64,000 bases of DNA from Bog-756 sp963830165 (GTDB lineage: Bacteria > Actinomycetota > Acidimicrobiia > Acidimicrobiales > RAAP-2), in the NCBI GenBank assembly GCA_963830165.1, contig CAWHKZ010000005.1:816930-880929 (forward strand). The letters are read 5' to 3'. Below, in pieces: positions 1-7,523 of this stretch (position 1 is the stretch's first letter; each line of letters begins with the position of its first letter). Position numbers and translations under genes: made by a program. Below the pieces are notes generated by a model. That model made no database searches. It was given only the letters and a program-made list of their open reading frames with translations, and was not told where the DNA came from.

Positions 1-284
1 CCGACAAGGGCTACGACCCGCAGTTGGGTGCCCGGCCGTTGCGCCGGGCCATCCAGCAGCTGGTCGAGGACCCGCTGTCGGAGCGGATCCTCTGGAAGGA
101 GTTCCGGGTCGGTCAGACCATCGTCGTCGACGTGGAGACCATCACCCCCGAGATGGCCGAGGCCTACGACGTGAAGGGCGCTCCGCCCCTCGTGGCGGGG
201 GACCAGCAGCTCACCTTCACGGCGATCGAGGGTATCGAGCCGCCGCCCATGGAGCTGGCCGGAGCGGACTCCTCCGCCGACTGA
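1..284 (+). CDS. clpC: ATP-dependent Clp protease ATPase subunit ClpC, C-terminal end (5' partial)
   Basis: Only the last ~93 codons are present; the frame is open from position 3 to the TGA at 282-284. The stretch DKGYDPQLGARPLRR is the conserved C-terminal small-domain motif of class I Clp/HSP100 unfoldases, followed by the usual ClpC tail (QQLVEDPLSERIL). ClpC is a hexameric AAA+ unfoldase that feeds proteins to ClpP. ClpB shares this motif, but the radA-disA-carD context favours ClpC. The tail after ~residue 45 is acidic and variable, as in the family. The upstream part lies outside the window. Confidence 0.85.
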   Translation, partial: DKGYDPQLGARPLRRAIQQLVEDPLSERILWKEFRVGQTIVVDVETITPEMAEAYDVKGAPPLVAGDQQLTFTAIEGIEPPPMELAGADSSAD

Positions 285-325
285 CCGCCGCATGCGGGCC
301 CCGGCCCGCGCCTGACCTACGGACC

Positions 326-352
326 GAGGCCCCACCCGAGCGGTGGGGCCTC
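326..352 (+). terminator. Hairpin downstream of clpC
   Basis: Perfect 11-bp inverted repeat (GAGGCCCCACC / GGTGGGGCCTC) with a 5-nt loop, 42 bp after the clpC stop. No T-tract follows, as is common in high-GC actinomycetes. A 15-bp piece of the right arm (TGGGGCCTCGCCGCG) is repeated at 363-377. The 285-692 gap otherwise holds only this hairpin, the one at 599-630 and the radA promoter; I see no gene in it. Confidence 0.6.
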
Positions 353-598
353 GCCGCGCTGTGGGGCCTCGCCGCGACCGCACCGCCGTCGTGGCAGGTG
401 CCGGGGAGGGCCGTGTCGTGGCCTGCGCCACGGGTTGCCGCTCCCGAACGTGACCTTCGCCCCTGCCGCACGTCGCCCCGGGGGCGGTTGACTGGAGGGG
501 ACGGGGATCCTTTGGCCGGTCCGCCCCCCACGGACCGGCTCGGCGGGACCCTGCGACGCTCGAGCGGCTCTTCCCCCCGGAGACCGGATCGGGCAGGT

Positions 599-630
599 CA
601 CGTCCCTCCGGGCCCACCCGGAGGGACGTG
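599..630. terminator. Very strong 14-bp stem-loop upstream of radA
   Basis: CACGTCCCTCCGGG (599-612) pairs perfectly with CCCGGAGGGACGTG (617-630) around the loop CCCA. It lies 50 bp before the radA -10 box, so it is probably not in the radA transcript. It could end transcription arriving from clpC or be a protein-binding palindrome; the sequence alone does not decide. Confidence 0.5.
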
Positions 631-680
631 GCGCGCCCGGGGCGGATGGCGGGGTCGCACCGGACGGCACACCCGGTCCC

Positions 681-686
681 TACCAT
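681..686 (+). promoter_or_regulatory. -10 box of radA; leaderless start
   Basis: TACCAT followed by exactly 6 nt and then the radA ATG at 693. This TAnnnT-N6-ATG layout puts the transcription start on the A of the start codon, typical of leaderless actinobacterial mRNAs. No Shine-Dalgarno sequence precedes the ATG. Confidence 0.55.
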
Positions 687-692
687 CCAGAC

Positions 693-2084
693 ATGGCAAA
701 GACGGCCAAGCGCCACCGCTGTATCGACTGCGGCTCGACGACGGCCCGGTGGGCCGGACGCTGCCCTACCTGTGGGGAGTGGAACACCCTGGTCGAGGAG
801 TCGGCCCTCGGCCCGCTGGTCCGGGCCGTGGACGAGCTCGACCTGTCCGGGCTGCCCGTGCCCCTCGCCTCGGTCGACCTGTCGGAGGCGGCGGCCGTGC
901 CGACCGGGGTCGAGGAGTTCGACCGGGTGCTCTCCGGCGGTCTGGTGCCCGGGTCGGTCACCCTGCTCGGCGGCGAGCCCGGCATCGGCAAGTCGACCCT
1001 CCTGCTCCAGGTCCTGGCGGCGCGGGCCTCGGCCGGCCACCGGGTCCTGCTGGTGTCGGCCGAGGAATCGGCCCACCAGGTGCGCCTGCGCGCCGAGCGC
1101 CTGGGCCCGGTGCCGCCCGGCCTGCTCATCCTGTCGGCCACCGATGTCGGCCAGGTGATCAACGCGGTCGTCGAGTCCGAGCCCGATCTGGTGGTGATCG
1201 ACTCCATCCAGGCGGTGGCCGTCGGACCGGCCACCCCGGGCGAGCGTCGGACTTCCGGGGTACCGGGGTCGATCGGCCAGGTGCGTGAGTGCGCCGACCA
1301 GCTGGTGGGCCTGGCCAAGGCGCGCCAGGTGGCGACCGTGCTGGTCGGCCACGTGACCAAGGACGGCTCGCTGGCCGGTCCCCGCGCCCTCGAGCACATG
1401 GTCGACTCCGTGCTCAGCTTCGAGGGCGACCGGCACCACGCCCTGCGCCTGCTGCTGGCCGTGAAGCACCGCTTCGGCCCGACGGGCGAGCTCGGCCTGT
1501 TCGAGATGGGCGACCAGGGACTCAACCGGGTCGACGATCCCGGCCGGCTCCTCCTCGGCGACCGGCTGACCGGTGTCCCGGGCGGGGTGGTCCTCCCGGC
1601 CCTACAGGGCCGCCGCACCCTGATGGTCGAGCTGCAGGCCCTGGTGGCCCCGATGGGCCAGGCCCAGCCCAAGCGGTCGGTCGTCGGCCTCGACGGAGGG
1701 CGCCTGGTGATGACGCTCGCCGTCCTGGCCCGCCACGCGGGGCTGCCGATGCACGCCGTCGACGTCTTCGCCTCGGTGGCCGGCGGCATCCGGGTCACCG
1801 AGCCCGCGGCCGACCTCGCCCTCGCCCTGGCGGTGGCCTCGGCGTCGACCGGCGTCGCCCTGCCCGCCGACCTGGCCGCGGTGGGCGAGGTCGGACTGGC
1901 CGGCGAGGTGCGCCAGGTGACGAACCTGCCGCGACGCCTCGACGAGGCGGTCCGGCTCGGGTTCGGCCGGGTGGTGGTGCCCGCATCGGCGCCGGGCGGG
2001 CCGGCGGGGGTGGAGCTGATCCGGGTCGACACCGTGGCCGAGGCGGTGGGCCGCTTCGGCTGCCTCGACACGGTCGGAGGATGA
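693..2084 (+). CDS. radA: DNA repair protein RadA (Sms)
   Basis: 463 aa, the usual length. It has an N-terminal four-cysteine zinc finger (CIDCG..CPTCG, residues ~10-27), a RecA-like ATPase with Walker A GGEPGIGKS (~94-102), the RadA signature as KHRFG (~252; canonical KNRFG, so N is replaced by H), and a C-terminal Lon-protease-like domain. RadA is a helicase-like ATPase that extends D-loops in recombination. It precedes disA by 46 bp, as in many Gram-positives where RadA restrains DisA. The start is set by the leaderless promoter and the CIDC finger. Confidence 0.95.
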   Translation: MAKTAKRHRCIDCGSTTARWAGRCPTCGEWNTLVEESALGPLVRAVDELDLSGLPVPLASVDLSEAAAVPTGVEEFDRVLSGGLVPGSVTLLGGEPGIGKSTLLLQVLAARASAGHRVLLVSAEESAHQVRLRAERLGPVPPGLLILSATDVGQVINAVVESEPDLVVIDSIQAVAVGPATPGERRTSGVPGSIGQVRECADQLVGLAKARQVATVLVGHVTKDGSLAGPRALEHMVDSVLSFEGDRHHALRLLLAVKHRFGPTGELGLFEMGDQGLNRVDDPGRLLLGDRLTGVPGGVVLPALQGRRTLMVELQALVAPMGQAQPKRSVVGLDGGRLVMTLAVLARHAGLPMHAVDVFASVAGGIRVTEPAADLALALAVASASTGVALPADLAAVGEVGLAGEVRQVTNLPRRLDEAVRLGFGRVVVPASAPGGPAGVELIRVDTVAEAVGRFGCLDTVGG

Positions 2085-2118
2085 CCCTGGCGCCGATCCC
2101 GGGCACCACGGTGACGGG

Positions 2119-2124
2119 TACGAT
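2119..2124 (+). promoter_or_regulatory. -10 box of disA; leaderless start
   Basis: TACGAT with 6 nt to the GTG at 2131. Same geometry as radA; it supports the GTG rather than the ATG at 2155 as disA start, and gives disA its own promoter. Confidence 0.5.
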
Positions 2125-2130
2125 TCCGGG

Positions 2131-3222
2131 GTGACCACACGCCAGAACGCGGCCATGAGCGATGCACTGGCCATGGTGGCCCCGGGCCAGCCACTCCGTG
2201 ACGGACTCGACCGGATCCTGCGGGCCAAGCGGGGCGGCCTGGTGGTGGTGGGTGACGGGCCCGACGTGCTGTCGATCTGCTCGGGGGGCTTTCTGCTCGA
2301 CTCCGAATTCAGCCCCCAGCGGCTGTCGGAGCTGGCCAAGATGGACGGCGCCATCATCCTGGCCGCCGACGCCTCCCGCATCGCCCGGGCCAACGTCCAC
2401 CTGATGCCGGAACCGTCGATCCCCACGACCGAGACGGGCACCCGCCACCGCACGGCCGAGCGGGTGGCGCGGTCGATCGACGTGCCCGTGCTGTCGGTGT
2501 CGGCGGCCATGTCGGTGATCGCCGTCTACCGCAACGACGTCAAGCACACGGTGCAGCCGACCGGATGGCTCCACGACCGGACCGACCAGGCGCTCGCCAC
2601 CATGCAGCGGTTCCGCAGCCGGTTCGACGTCGCCCTCGGCAACCTGTCCATCCTGGAAGTGGAGGACACCGTGTCGGCCAGCGACGTCGTCCACGTGATC
2701 CAGACCGCCGAGATGGTGCTCCGCATCGGCGAGGAGGTCGACGGCTACCTGGTCGAGCTGGGGGAGGACGGACGCCTCGTCAGCCTGCAGTCGGCCGAGC
2801 TGTCCGACGGGGTCGCCCGGGCTCTCGACCTGGTGATCCGGGACTACGCGGTCATGACCCGCGACGAGGCCGACGACCGGTCGGCCTTCGAGGAGTGGGT
2901 CGTCCAGCAGCTGGCCGACCTGAGCTCGGACGAGCTGCGCAATCCGGTGCGGGTGGCGGCCATCCTGCGGCTGCCCGGCGCGTTCCACGACACCGACTCC
3001 GGCCTCGAGCCCCGCGGCTACCGGCTGCTCCATCACCTGCCCCGCCTGTCCGACGTGATCATCGAACGGATCGTGGGCCGGTTCGAGAACCTCCAGCACA
3101 TCATGCGGGCGTCGATCTCCGACCTCGAGCAGGTGGGGGGCGTGGGCCGGGCCCGGGCCACCTCGGTCAAGGAGGGCCTGTCCCGCCTGGCCGAGGCCAG
3201 CATCTTCGAGCGCTACCAGTAG
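2131..3222 (+). CDS. disA: DNA integrity scanning diadenylate cyclase DisA
   Basis: 363 aa. The N-terminal DAC domain carries the catalytic DGA (~residue 72) and the nucleotide-binding RHRTAER (~110-116) motifs. A linker helix and a C-terminal helix-hairpin-helix DNA-binding domain follow (ISDLEQVGGVGRARATSVKE). DisA makes c-di-AMP from two ATP and stops at branched DNA. Here c-di-AMP is notable because two Kdp potassium systems lie in the same window, and c-di-AMP is a known regulator of K+ uptake in Gram-positives; a direct link is inference. Confidence 0.95.
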   Translation: MTTRQNAAMSDALAMVAPGQPLRDGLDRILRAKRGGLVVVGDGPDVLSICSGGFLLDSEFSPQRLSELAKMDGAIILAADASRIARANVHLMPEPSIPTTETGTRHRTAERVARSIDVPVLSVSAAMSVIAVYRNDVKHTVQPTGWLHDRTDQALATMQRFRSRFDVALGNLSILEVEDTVSASDVVHVIQTAEMVLRIGEEVDGYLVELGEDGRLVSLQSAELSDGVARALDLVIRDYAVMTRDEADDRSAFEEWVVQQLADLSSDELRNPVRVAAILRLPGAFHDTDSGLEPRGYRLLHHLPRLSDVIIERIVGRFENLQHIMRASISDLEQVGGVGRARATSVKEGLSRLAEASIFERYQ

Positions 3223-3279
3223 GCCCACGGGCCGGTGCAGGTCCCGGAGCGCCGGGCCGGGGGCTCCGCCGGCAGCTGG

Positions 3280-3285
3280 TAGAAT
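3280..3285 (+). promoter_or_regulatory. Candidate carD promoter
   Basis: TGGTAGAAT: -10 hexamer TAGAAT with an upstream TGG resembling an extended -10, about 70 bp before carD. It would give a ~65-nt leader containing the AGGAGG Shine-Dalgarno at 3347-3352. Confidence 0.4.
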
Positions 3286-3356
3286 GGATTGCTCTCCCCA
3301 GCAAACCGGATGTCGCCCACCAGCCCCGGTTCCGCTCCGCAACGCCAGGAGGAACG

Positions 3357-3833
3357 GTGTTCGACATCGGTGACAAGGTCGTCTATCCGCACCACGGCGC
3401 GGCGGTAGTCGAACGACGCGAGACCAAAGAGGCATTCGGCAAGAAGCAGGAGTACCTGGTGCTCCGGCTCGCCTACGGGGACCTGACCCTCATGGTGCCG
3501 GCCGACAACACGGACGGCGTGGGCCTGCGCGAGGTGATCAACGACGAAGAGGTCGAGGAGGTGTTCGCCGTACTCCGCAAGAAGGAGGCGCGGATGCCGA
3601 CGAACTGGTCACGGCGCTACAAGAACCACTCGGAGAAGCTGCGCTCCGGCGACATCTACCAGGTGGCCGAAGTCGTGCGGAACCTCTCGATCCGCGACAA
3701 GGACAAGGGCCTGTCGGCCGGCGAGAAGCGCATGCTGAGCCGGGCCCGCCAGATCCTGGTGTCCGAGCTGACCTTCGCCCTCGGGGTCGACGAGGAGACC
3801 GCCGAGGTCCGCCTCAACGAGGCGCTGCCCTGA
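3357..3833 (+). CDS. carD: RNA polymerase-binding transcription factor CarD
   Basis: 158 aa from a GTG (3357) preceded by AGGAGG at good spacing. The frame is also open further upstream, but homology begins at VFDIGDKVVYPHHGAA, the family N terminus. N-terminal Tudor-like RNAP-interaction domain (residues 1-60), then a helical DNA-binding domain. CarD binds the RNAP beta subunit and stabilises open complexes, above all at housekeeping and rRNA promoters. ispD follows directly, as in other actinobacteria. Confidence 0.93.
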   Translation: MFDIGDKVVYPHHGAAVVERRETKEAFGKKQEYLVLRLAYGDLTLMVPADNTDGVGLREVINDEEVEEVFAVLRKKEARMPTNWSRRYKNHSEKLRSGDIYQVAEVVRNLSIRDKDKGLSAGEKRMLSRARQILVSELTFALGVDEETAEVRLNEALP

Positions 3834-3859
3834 GCCGAGCGGGGCCCGTCTGGGCCATC

Positions 3860-4525
3860 GTGGTGGCCGGCGGATCGGGTCGCCGGTTCGGCGGGCCCAA
3901 GCAATTCCTCCCCCTGGCCGGGCAGCCGGTCGCCTCCTGGTCGGTCCGCGCCGCCCGCACCGTGGCCGACGGTGTCGTCCTGGTGGTGCCGGCCCCCGGG
4001 CCGGACGACGACGCCGACGGCCCACCCGCACCCGGGGCCACCGGCGAGTCGGCCCTCGGGGCCACCGTCGTGGTGGTCGGTGGGGCGACCCGAGCCGACT
4101 CGGTGCGGGCCGGGCTGGCCGCCGTCCCCGACGACGCCGCCATCGTGGTCGTGCACGACGCCGCCCGTCCGTTGGCCGGAGCCGACCTGTTCGCCGCGGT
4201 GGTCGGGGCCGTGCGCTCGGGTGACGTCGACGGCGCCGTCCCGGTGGTGGCGGTCACCGACACCGTGAAGCGCGTCGACGGCGGTCGCGTCGTGGCCACC
4301 GTCGCCCGCGACGACCTCGTGGCCGTGCAGACCCCCCAGGCCTTCGCCGCCCCCGCCCTGCGGGCCGCCCACGCCGGCGGTGGGGACGCCACCGACGACG
4401 CCGGGCTGCTCGAGGCGGCCGGCCTGGCCGTGGGGACCGTCCCGGGCGACCCGGGCAACCTCAAGCTGACCCGGCCCGAGGACCTGGTCCTCGCCGGGAT
4501 GCTGCTGGCCGGAGTGCGGGCATGA
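3860..4525 (+). CDS. ispD: 2-C-methyl-D-erythritol 4-phosphate cytidylyltransferase IspD
   Basis: MEP pathway: transfers CMP to MEP. The nucleotide-binding motif GGSGRRFGGPKQF, the VVVHDAARP signature (~residue 95) and the C-terminal GDPGNLKLTRPEDL motif are all present. The first ordinary start codon in frame is GTG 3860, but homology (PVWAIVVAGG) extends back to ~3845. The frame is open to a CTG at 3830 that overlaps the carD TGA, so that CTG may be the true start, coupled to carD. ispF overlaps the end by 4 bp. Confidence 0.88.
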   Translation: MVAGGSGRRFGGPKQFLPLAGQPVASWSVRAARTVADGVVLVVPAPGPDDDADGPPAPGATGESALGATVVVVGGATRADSVRAGLAAVPDDAAIVVVHDAARPLAGADLFAAVVGAVRSGDVDGAVPVVAVTDTVKRVDGGRVVATVARDDLVAVQTPQAFAAPALRAAHAGGGDATDDAGLLEAAGLAVGTVPGDPGNLKLTRPEDLVLAGMLLAGVRA

Positions 4526-5061
4526 GCGCGGCTCCGGTCCTGCGTGTGGGGCAGGGCATCGACGTCCACCCCTTCAGCGACGACCCCGACCGCCCGCTGG
4601 TGCTGGGCGGGGTCGTGATCGCGGGGGAAGGCGTGCGGGGCCTCGACGGACACTCGGACGCCGACGCGGTGGCACACGCCGTCGCCGACGCGGTGCTCGG
4701 AGCCGCCGGACTGGGTGACCTCGGGCGCCACATGCCCGACACCGATCCGCGCTGGGCGGGGGCCGACTCGATCGGGCTGCTCGAACGGGTCGTGGCCCTG
4801 GCCGCCGACGCCGGATGGGTGCCGGTCAATGCCGACTGCACGGTGGTGGCCGAGCGGCCCCGGCTGGCACCCCACGTGGACCGGATGGCCGAGCGGCTGG
4901 GCGGTGCACTGGGCGCTCCGGTCAACGTGAAGGCCACCCGGGCCGAGGGCCTGGGTGCACTCGGCCGGGCCGAGGGGATCGCCTGCACCGCGGTGGTGCT
5001 GCTGGCCGCCGACCGCCAGGCTCCCGTCGCCGACCGGCCCGGGGAGGGTGGGGCCCGATGA
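4522..5061 (+). CDS. ispF: 2-C-methyl-D-erythritol 2,4-cyclodiphosphate synthase IspF
   Basis: 179 aa. Zn-binding GIDVHPF motif near the N terminus, GGVVIAGEGVRGLDGHSDADAV (D-x-H metal ligands), and the FKATTxE-like signature here as VKATRAEGLGALGR. Forms trimers that cyclise CDP-ME 2-phosphate in isoprenoid synthesis. ATGA overlap with ispD implies translational coupling. The ATG at 5058 overlapping its stop could start the next gene. Confidence 0.93.
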   Translation: MSAAPVLRVGQGIDVHPFSDDPDRPLVLGGVVIAGEGVRGLDGHSDADAVAHAVADAVLGAAGLGDLGRHMPDTDPRWAGADSIGLLERVVALAADAGWVPVNADCTVVAERPRLAPHVDRMAERLGGALGAPVNVKATRAEGLGALGRAEGIACTAVVLLAADRQAPVADRPGEGGAR

Positions 5062-5202
5062 GCGCGGCAGCGACGGGAGGCGGGCGGGGGAAGCGCTCGC
5101 GCAGCCCGGCGCCCAAGGGAGGTGCCCGGGCGGCGTCGAAGCCCACCGGGCGCGACGCCAAGGCCGCCTGGATGAAGGCCAAGGACGCCTCCGGCGGGCG
5201 GG

Positions 5203-6069
5203 GTGGGGCGCGCCGCACCGGCGAAGGGAGCGGCCCGGACGCCGGTGAACGACCGCGGGCGCGGCCCGGGTGCCTCGCAGGACGGGCCCGTCCGGCGCGG
5301 CCCGAAGCACGTGGGGCTGGGGGGCGACCAGGTGGAGGGACGTCAGGCCGTGCGCGAACTGTTGAGCGCCGGTCGCCGGCCGGTCACCACGCTGCTGATG
5401 GCCGAGGGGATGGACGCGGCCGACATCCTCGACGACATCGAGGCCCTGGCCACCCGTCGCCGGGTCAAGGTGGAGTACGTGTCGCGCAAGCGCATCGACG
5501 CCGCGGCCCGTACGGACGGCTCGCAGGGCGTCGTGGCTCTGGCCAAGCCGATCGAGGAGACGCCGCTGGAGGACCTGTGCCAGCCCACCACGAGGGGCCG
5601 GCTGCCGTTCCTGCTGGTGCTCGACGGGATCACCGACCCCCACAACCTGGGCGCGGTGCTGCGCAGCGCCGAGTGCGCGGGGGTGACGGGCGTGGTCCTG
5701 CCCCGCCACCGCTCGGCCCACCTGTCGCCCACCGCCGCCAAGGTGGCCGCCGGGGCCATCGAGTACCTCCCCATGGCCCTGGTGGCCGGGGTGCCGACCG
5801 CGCTCCAGCAGCTGTCGGCGCTGGGGGTGGTGACCGTCGGCCTGGTGGGGGAAGCGCAGACCTCCCTCTACGACCTGCCGTTGGGGGACCAGCCGGTGGC
5901 GCTGGTGCTCGGCTCCGAGGGGTCGGGACTGGCCGCGCTCACCCGGCGTCGGTGCGACGAGCAGGTCGCCATCCCCCAGCACGGCACGCTGTCGTCCCTC
6001 AACGTCGCCACGGCCGGCGCCATCGCCTGCTTCGACGTGTCCCGCCAGCGGGCGGCCGCCGGCCACTGA
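5203..6069 (+). CDS. TrmH/SpoU-family 23S rRNA (guanosine-2'-O)-methyltransferase (RlmB-like)
   Basis: 288 aa from GTG 5203. N-terminal substrate-binding domain starting near VEGRQAVRELL, then the SpoU knot: motif 1 DGITDPHNLGAVLRSAEC, motif 2 VALVLGSEGSGL, motif 3 SSLNVATAGAI. SAM-dependent 2'-O-methylation of rRNA. An ATG at 5058, overlapping the ispF stop, opens a Gly/Ser/Lys-rich stretch (GGGRGKRSRSPAPKGGARAA) in another frame, typical of the disordered N-terminus of this family. A +1 indel around 5200-5225 is therefore likely, and the gene may really begin at 5058. The cysS gene usually found between ispF and this gene is absent. Confidence 0.85.
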   Translation: MGRAAPAKGAARTPVNDRGRGPGASQDGPVRRGPKHVGLGGDQVEGRQAVRELLSAGRRPVTTLLMAEGMDAADILDDIEALATRRRVKVEYVSRKRIDAAARTDGSQGVVALAKPIEETPLEDLCQPTTRGRLPFLLVLDGITDPHNLGAVLRSAECAGVTGVVLPRHRSAHLSPTAAKVAAGAIEYLPMALVAGVPTALQQLSALGVVTVGLVGEAQTSLYDLPLGDQPVALVLGSEGSGLAALTRRRCDEQVAIPQHGTLSSLNVATAGAIACFDVSRQRAAAGH

Positions 6070-6085
6070 GGCGACACGGGCGCCG

Positions 6086-6100
6086 GGAGGTCAGACCTCC
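6086..6100. terminator. Palindrome between convergent genes
   Basis: GGAGGTCAGACCTCC, a perfect inverted repeat between the rRNA methyltransferase and the convergent DUF427 gene. It overlaps the last codons of the latter. Possible bidirectional terminator. Confidence 0.4.
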
Positions 6101-6381
6101 TCGACGGTGACGCCCTTCCAGAAGGCCACCCGGTCGAGGATCTCGGCGGCCGCCTCCTTGGGTTCGGGGTAGTACCAGGCGGCGTCCTCGTTGCGGGCAC
6201 CGTCGACCACGACGGTGCGATAGCTGGCCGTCCCCTTCCAGGGGCAGACCGTGCGGGTATCGCTGATCTCGAAGAACTCGTCGCGGACGTCGGCCGGGGG
6301 GAAGTAGTGGTTGCCCTCGACGACCACGGTGCCGTCGCTCTCGGCCAGGACGGCACCGTTCCATGTCGCACGCATCGTCAT
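6091..6381 (-). CDS. DUF427 domain protein
   Basis: 96 aa from ATG 6381. It shows the full DUF427 pattern: RATWNGAVLAESD, the VEGNHYFP segment, TVCPWKGTASY and AWYYPEPKEAA. The CPWKG.A.Y core is the family hallmark; the fold is a small beta-tent of unknown biochemical role. The frame is open upstream but homology begins at MTMRATW. It lies downstream of egtD on the same strand, ~107 bp away. Confidence 0.85.
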   Translation of the reverse strand: MTMRATWNGAVLAESDGTVVVEGNHYFPPADVRDEFFEISDTRTVCPWKGTASYRTVVVDGARNEDAAWYYPEPKEAAAEILDRVAFWKGVTVEEV

Positions 6382-6442
6382 GGTGTGTCCAACCCCGCGG
6401 CGGCCCGGCCTGTTCCCACGGCTCCGGCAGGCGGCGGTCACG

Positions 6443-6499
6443 TCAGGGTCGACGGGGTCAGGGTCGACAAGGCCGGGTGTCGACGGGGTCAGGGTCGAC
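6443..6499. repeat. Short direct repeats, GTCAGGGTCGAC core
   Basis: GTCAGGGTCGAC occurs at 6443-6454, 6457-6468 and 6488-6499, the last reaching into the egtD stop. The core ends in the SalI-type palindrome GTCGAC. Lies in the gap between egtD and the DUF427 gene. Function unknown. Confidence 0.6.
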
Positions 6500-7469
6500 G
6501 GGCCAGCGTGAGCACGAACTCGTCGCCGTCGGCCACCCAGGAGTCCTCGACCTCGAGGCCGCACGCCTCGAGCTCGCCGCGCAGGGCATCGAGGGTGAAC
6601 TTGGTGCTGATCTCGGTGAGGAGCTCCTCGCCCGCCGCGAACTCCACCTCGAGGTCGAGGTCCTCGACCCGGACCCGGCAGTCGTCGAGTGAGCGGAGCC
6701 ACATCTCGATGCGGTGGTCCGACTCGTTCCACCGGGCCACGTGGGCGAAGCGGTCGGGCACGAAGTCGGCGCCCAGGTCGCGGTTGAGGACGTGGAGCAC
6801 GTTGCGGTTGAACTCGGCCGTGACCCCGGCCGAGTCGTCGTAGGCGGCGACGAGGCGGTCCCGGTCCTTGATCACGTCGGTCCCGAGCAGGAAGCGGTCG
6901 CCCGGGCGCATCACCCGGGCCAGCCCGTCGAGGAAGGACGAACGCTGACCGGGGTCGAAGTTGCCCACCGTCCCGCCGAGGAAGGCGAACAGGCGGCGGT
7001 CGGGGACGTCGAGCTGGTCCAGGTGGTGGTGGAAGTCGCCCACGACGGCGCGGACGGTCAGGCCCGGGTACTCCTCGGCGATGGCGGTGGCGGCCTCCCA
7101 CAGGGTGGTGTCGCTGACGTCGAGCGGTACGTAGGTGCCGAGGCGCCCGTTGTCGCGCATGGCGTCGAGCAGGACACGCGTCTTGTCGCACGTGCCGGCG
7201 CCCAGTTCGACGAGGGCATCGGCCCCGGCCGTGGCCACCATGTCCTTGGCGTGGGCCTCGAGGATCGATCGCTCGGCCCGGGTCGGGTAGTACTCGGGCA
7301 GCCGGGTGATCTCGTCGAAGAGCCGGCTGCCCCGGTCGTCGTAGAAGTAGACGGGTGGGAGCTGCTTGGGCGAGGCGGTGAGCCCGACGCGCACATCGGC
7401 CTCCATGGCCGCTCGCAGATCGGCCGAGGTGAGGTGCACGTCGATGGTGGGGGGGATCACGGTGTCCAT
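6489..7469 (-). CDS. egtD: L-histidine N(alpha)-methyltransferase EgtD
   Basis: 326 aa, the family length. Trimethylates histidine to hercynine with SAM, the first step of ergothioneine synthesis. Typical segments: LPPVYFYDDRGSRLFDEIT near the N terminus, EYYPTRAE (substrate pocket), the SAM loop VELGAGTCDKTR, FLGGTVGNF, and a C-terminal EISTKFT. Encoded just downstream of egtB (54-bp gap), so probably one transcript. egtA, egtC and egtE are not in the window. Confidence 0.95.
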   Translation of the reverse strand: MDTVIPPTIDVHLTSADLRAAMEADVRVGLTASPKQLPPVYFYDDRGSRLFDEITRLPEYYPTRAERSILEAHAKDMVATAGADALVELGAGTCDKTRVLLDAMRDNGRLGTYVPLDVSDTTLWEAATAIAEEYPGLTVRAVVGDFHHHLDQLDVPDRRLFAFLGGTVGNFDPGQRSSFLDGLARVMRPGDRFLLGTDVIKDRDRLVAAYDDSAGVTAEFNRNVLHVLNRDLGADFVPDRFAHVARWNESDHRIEMWLRSLDDCRVRVEDLDLEVEFAAGEELLTEISTKFTLDALRGELEACGLEVEDSWVADGDEFVLTLARRP

Positions 7470-7523
7470 GGGCTCCGGGGGGTCGGGTGAAGGGTCGGCG
7501 ATGATGCCGTCCCGGACGGATGG

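Noticed and set aside
680..2194. Long antisense frame over radA
   Set aside because: Arg/Ser/Thr-rich, no family motifs; shadow of GC-biased codon use in radA.
3814..6066. 750-codon antisense frame over ispD/ispF/rRNA methyltransferase
   Set aside because: Covers three clearly coding plus-strand genes and has low-complexity Gly/Arg/Pro sequence.
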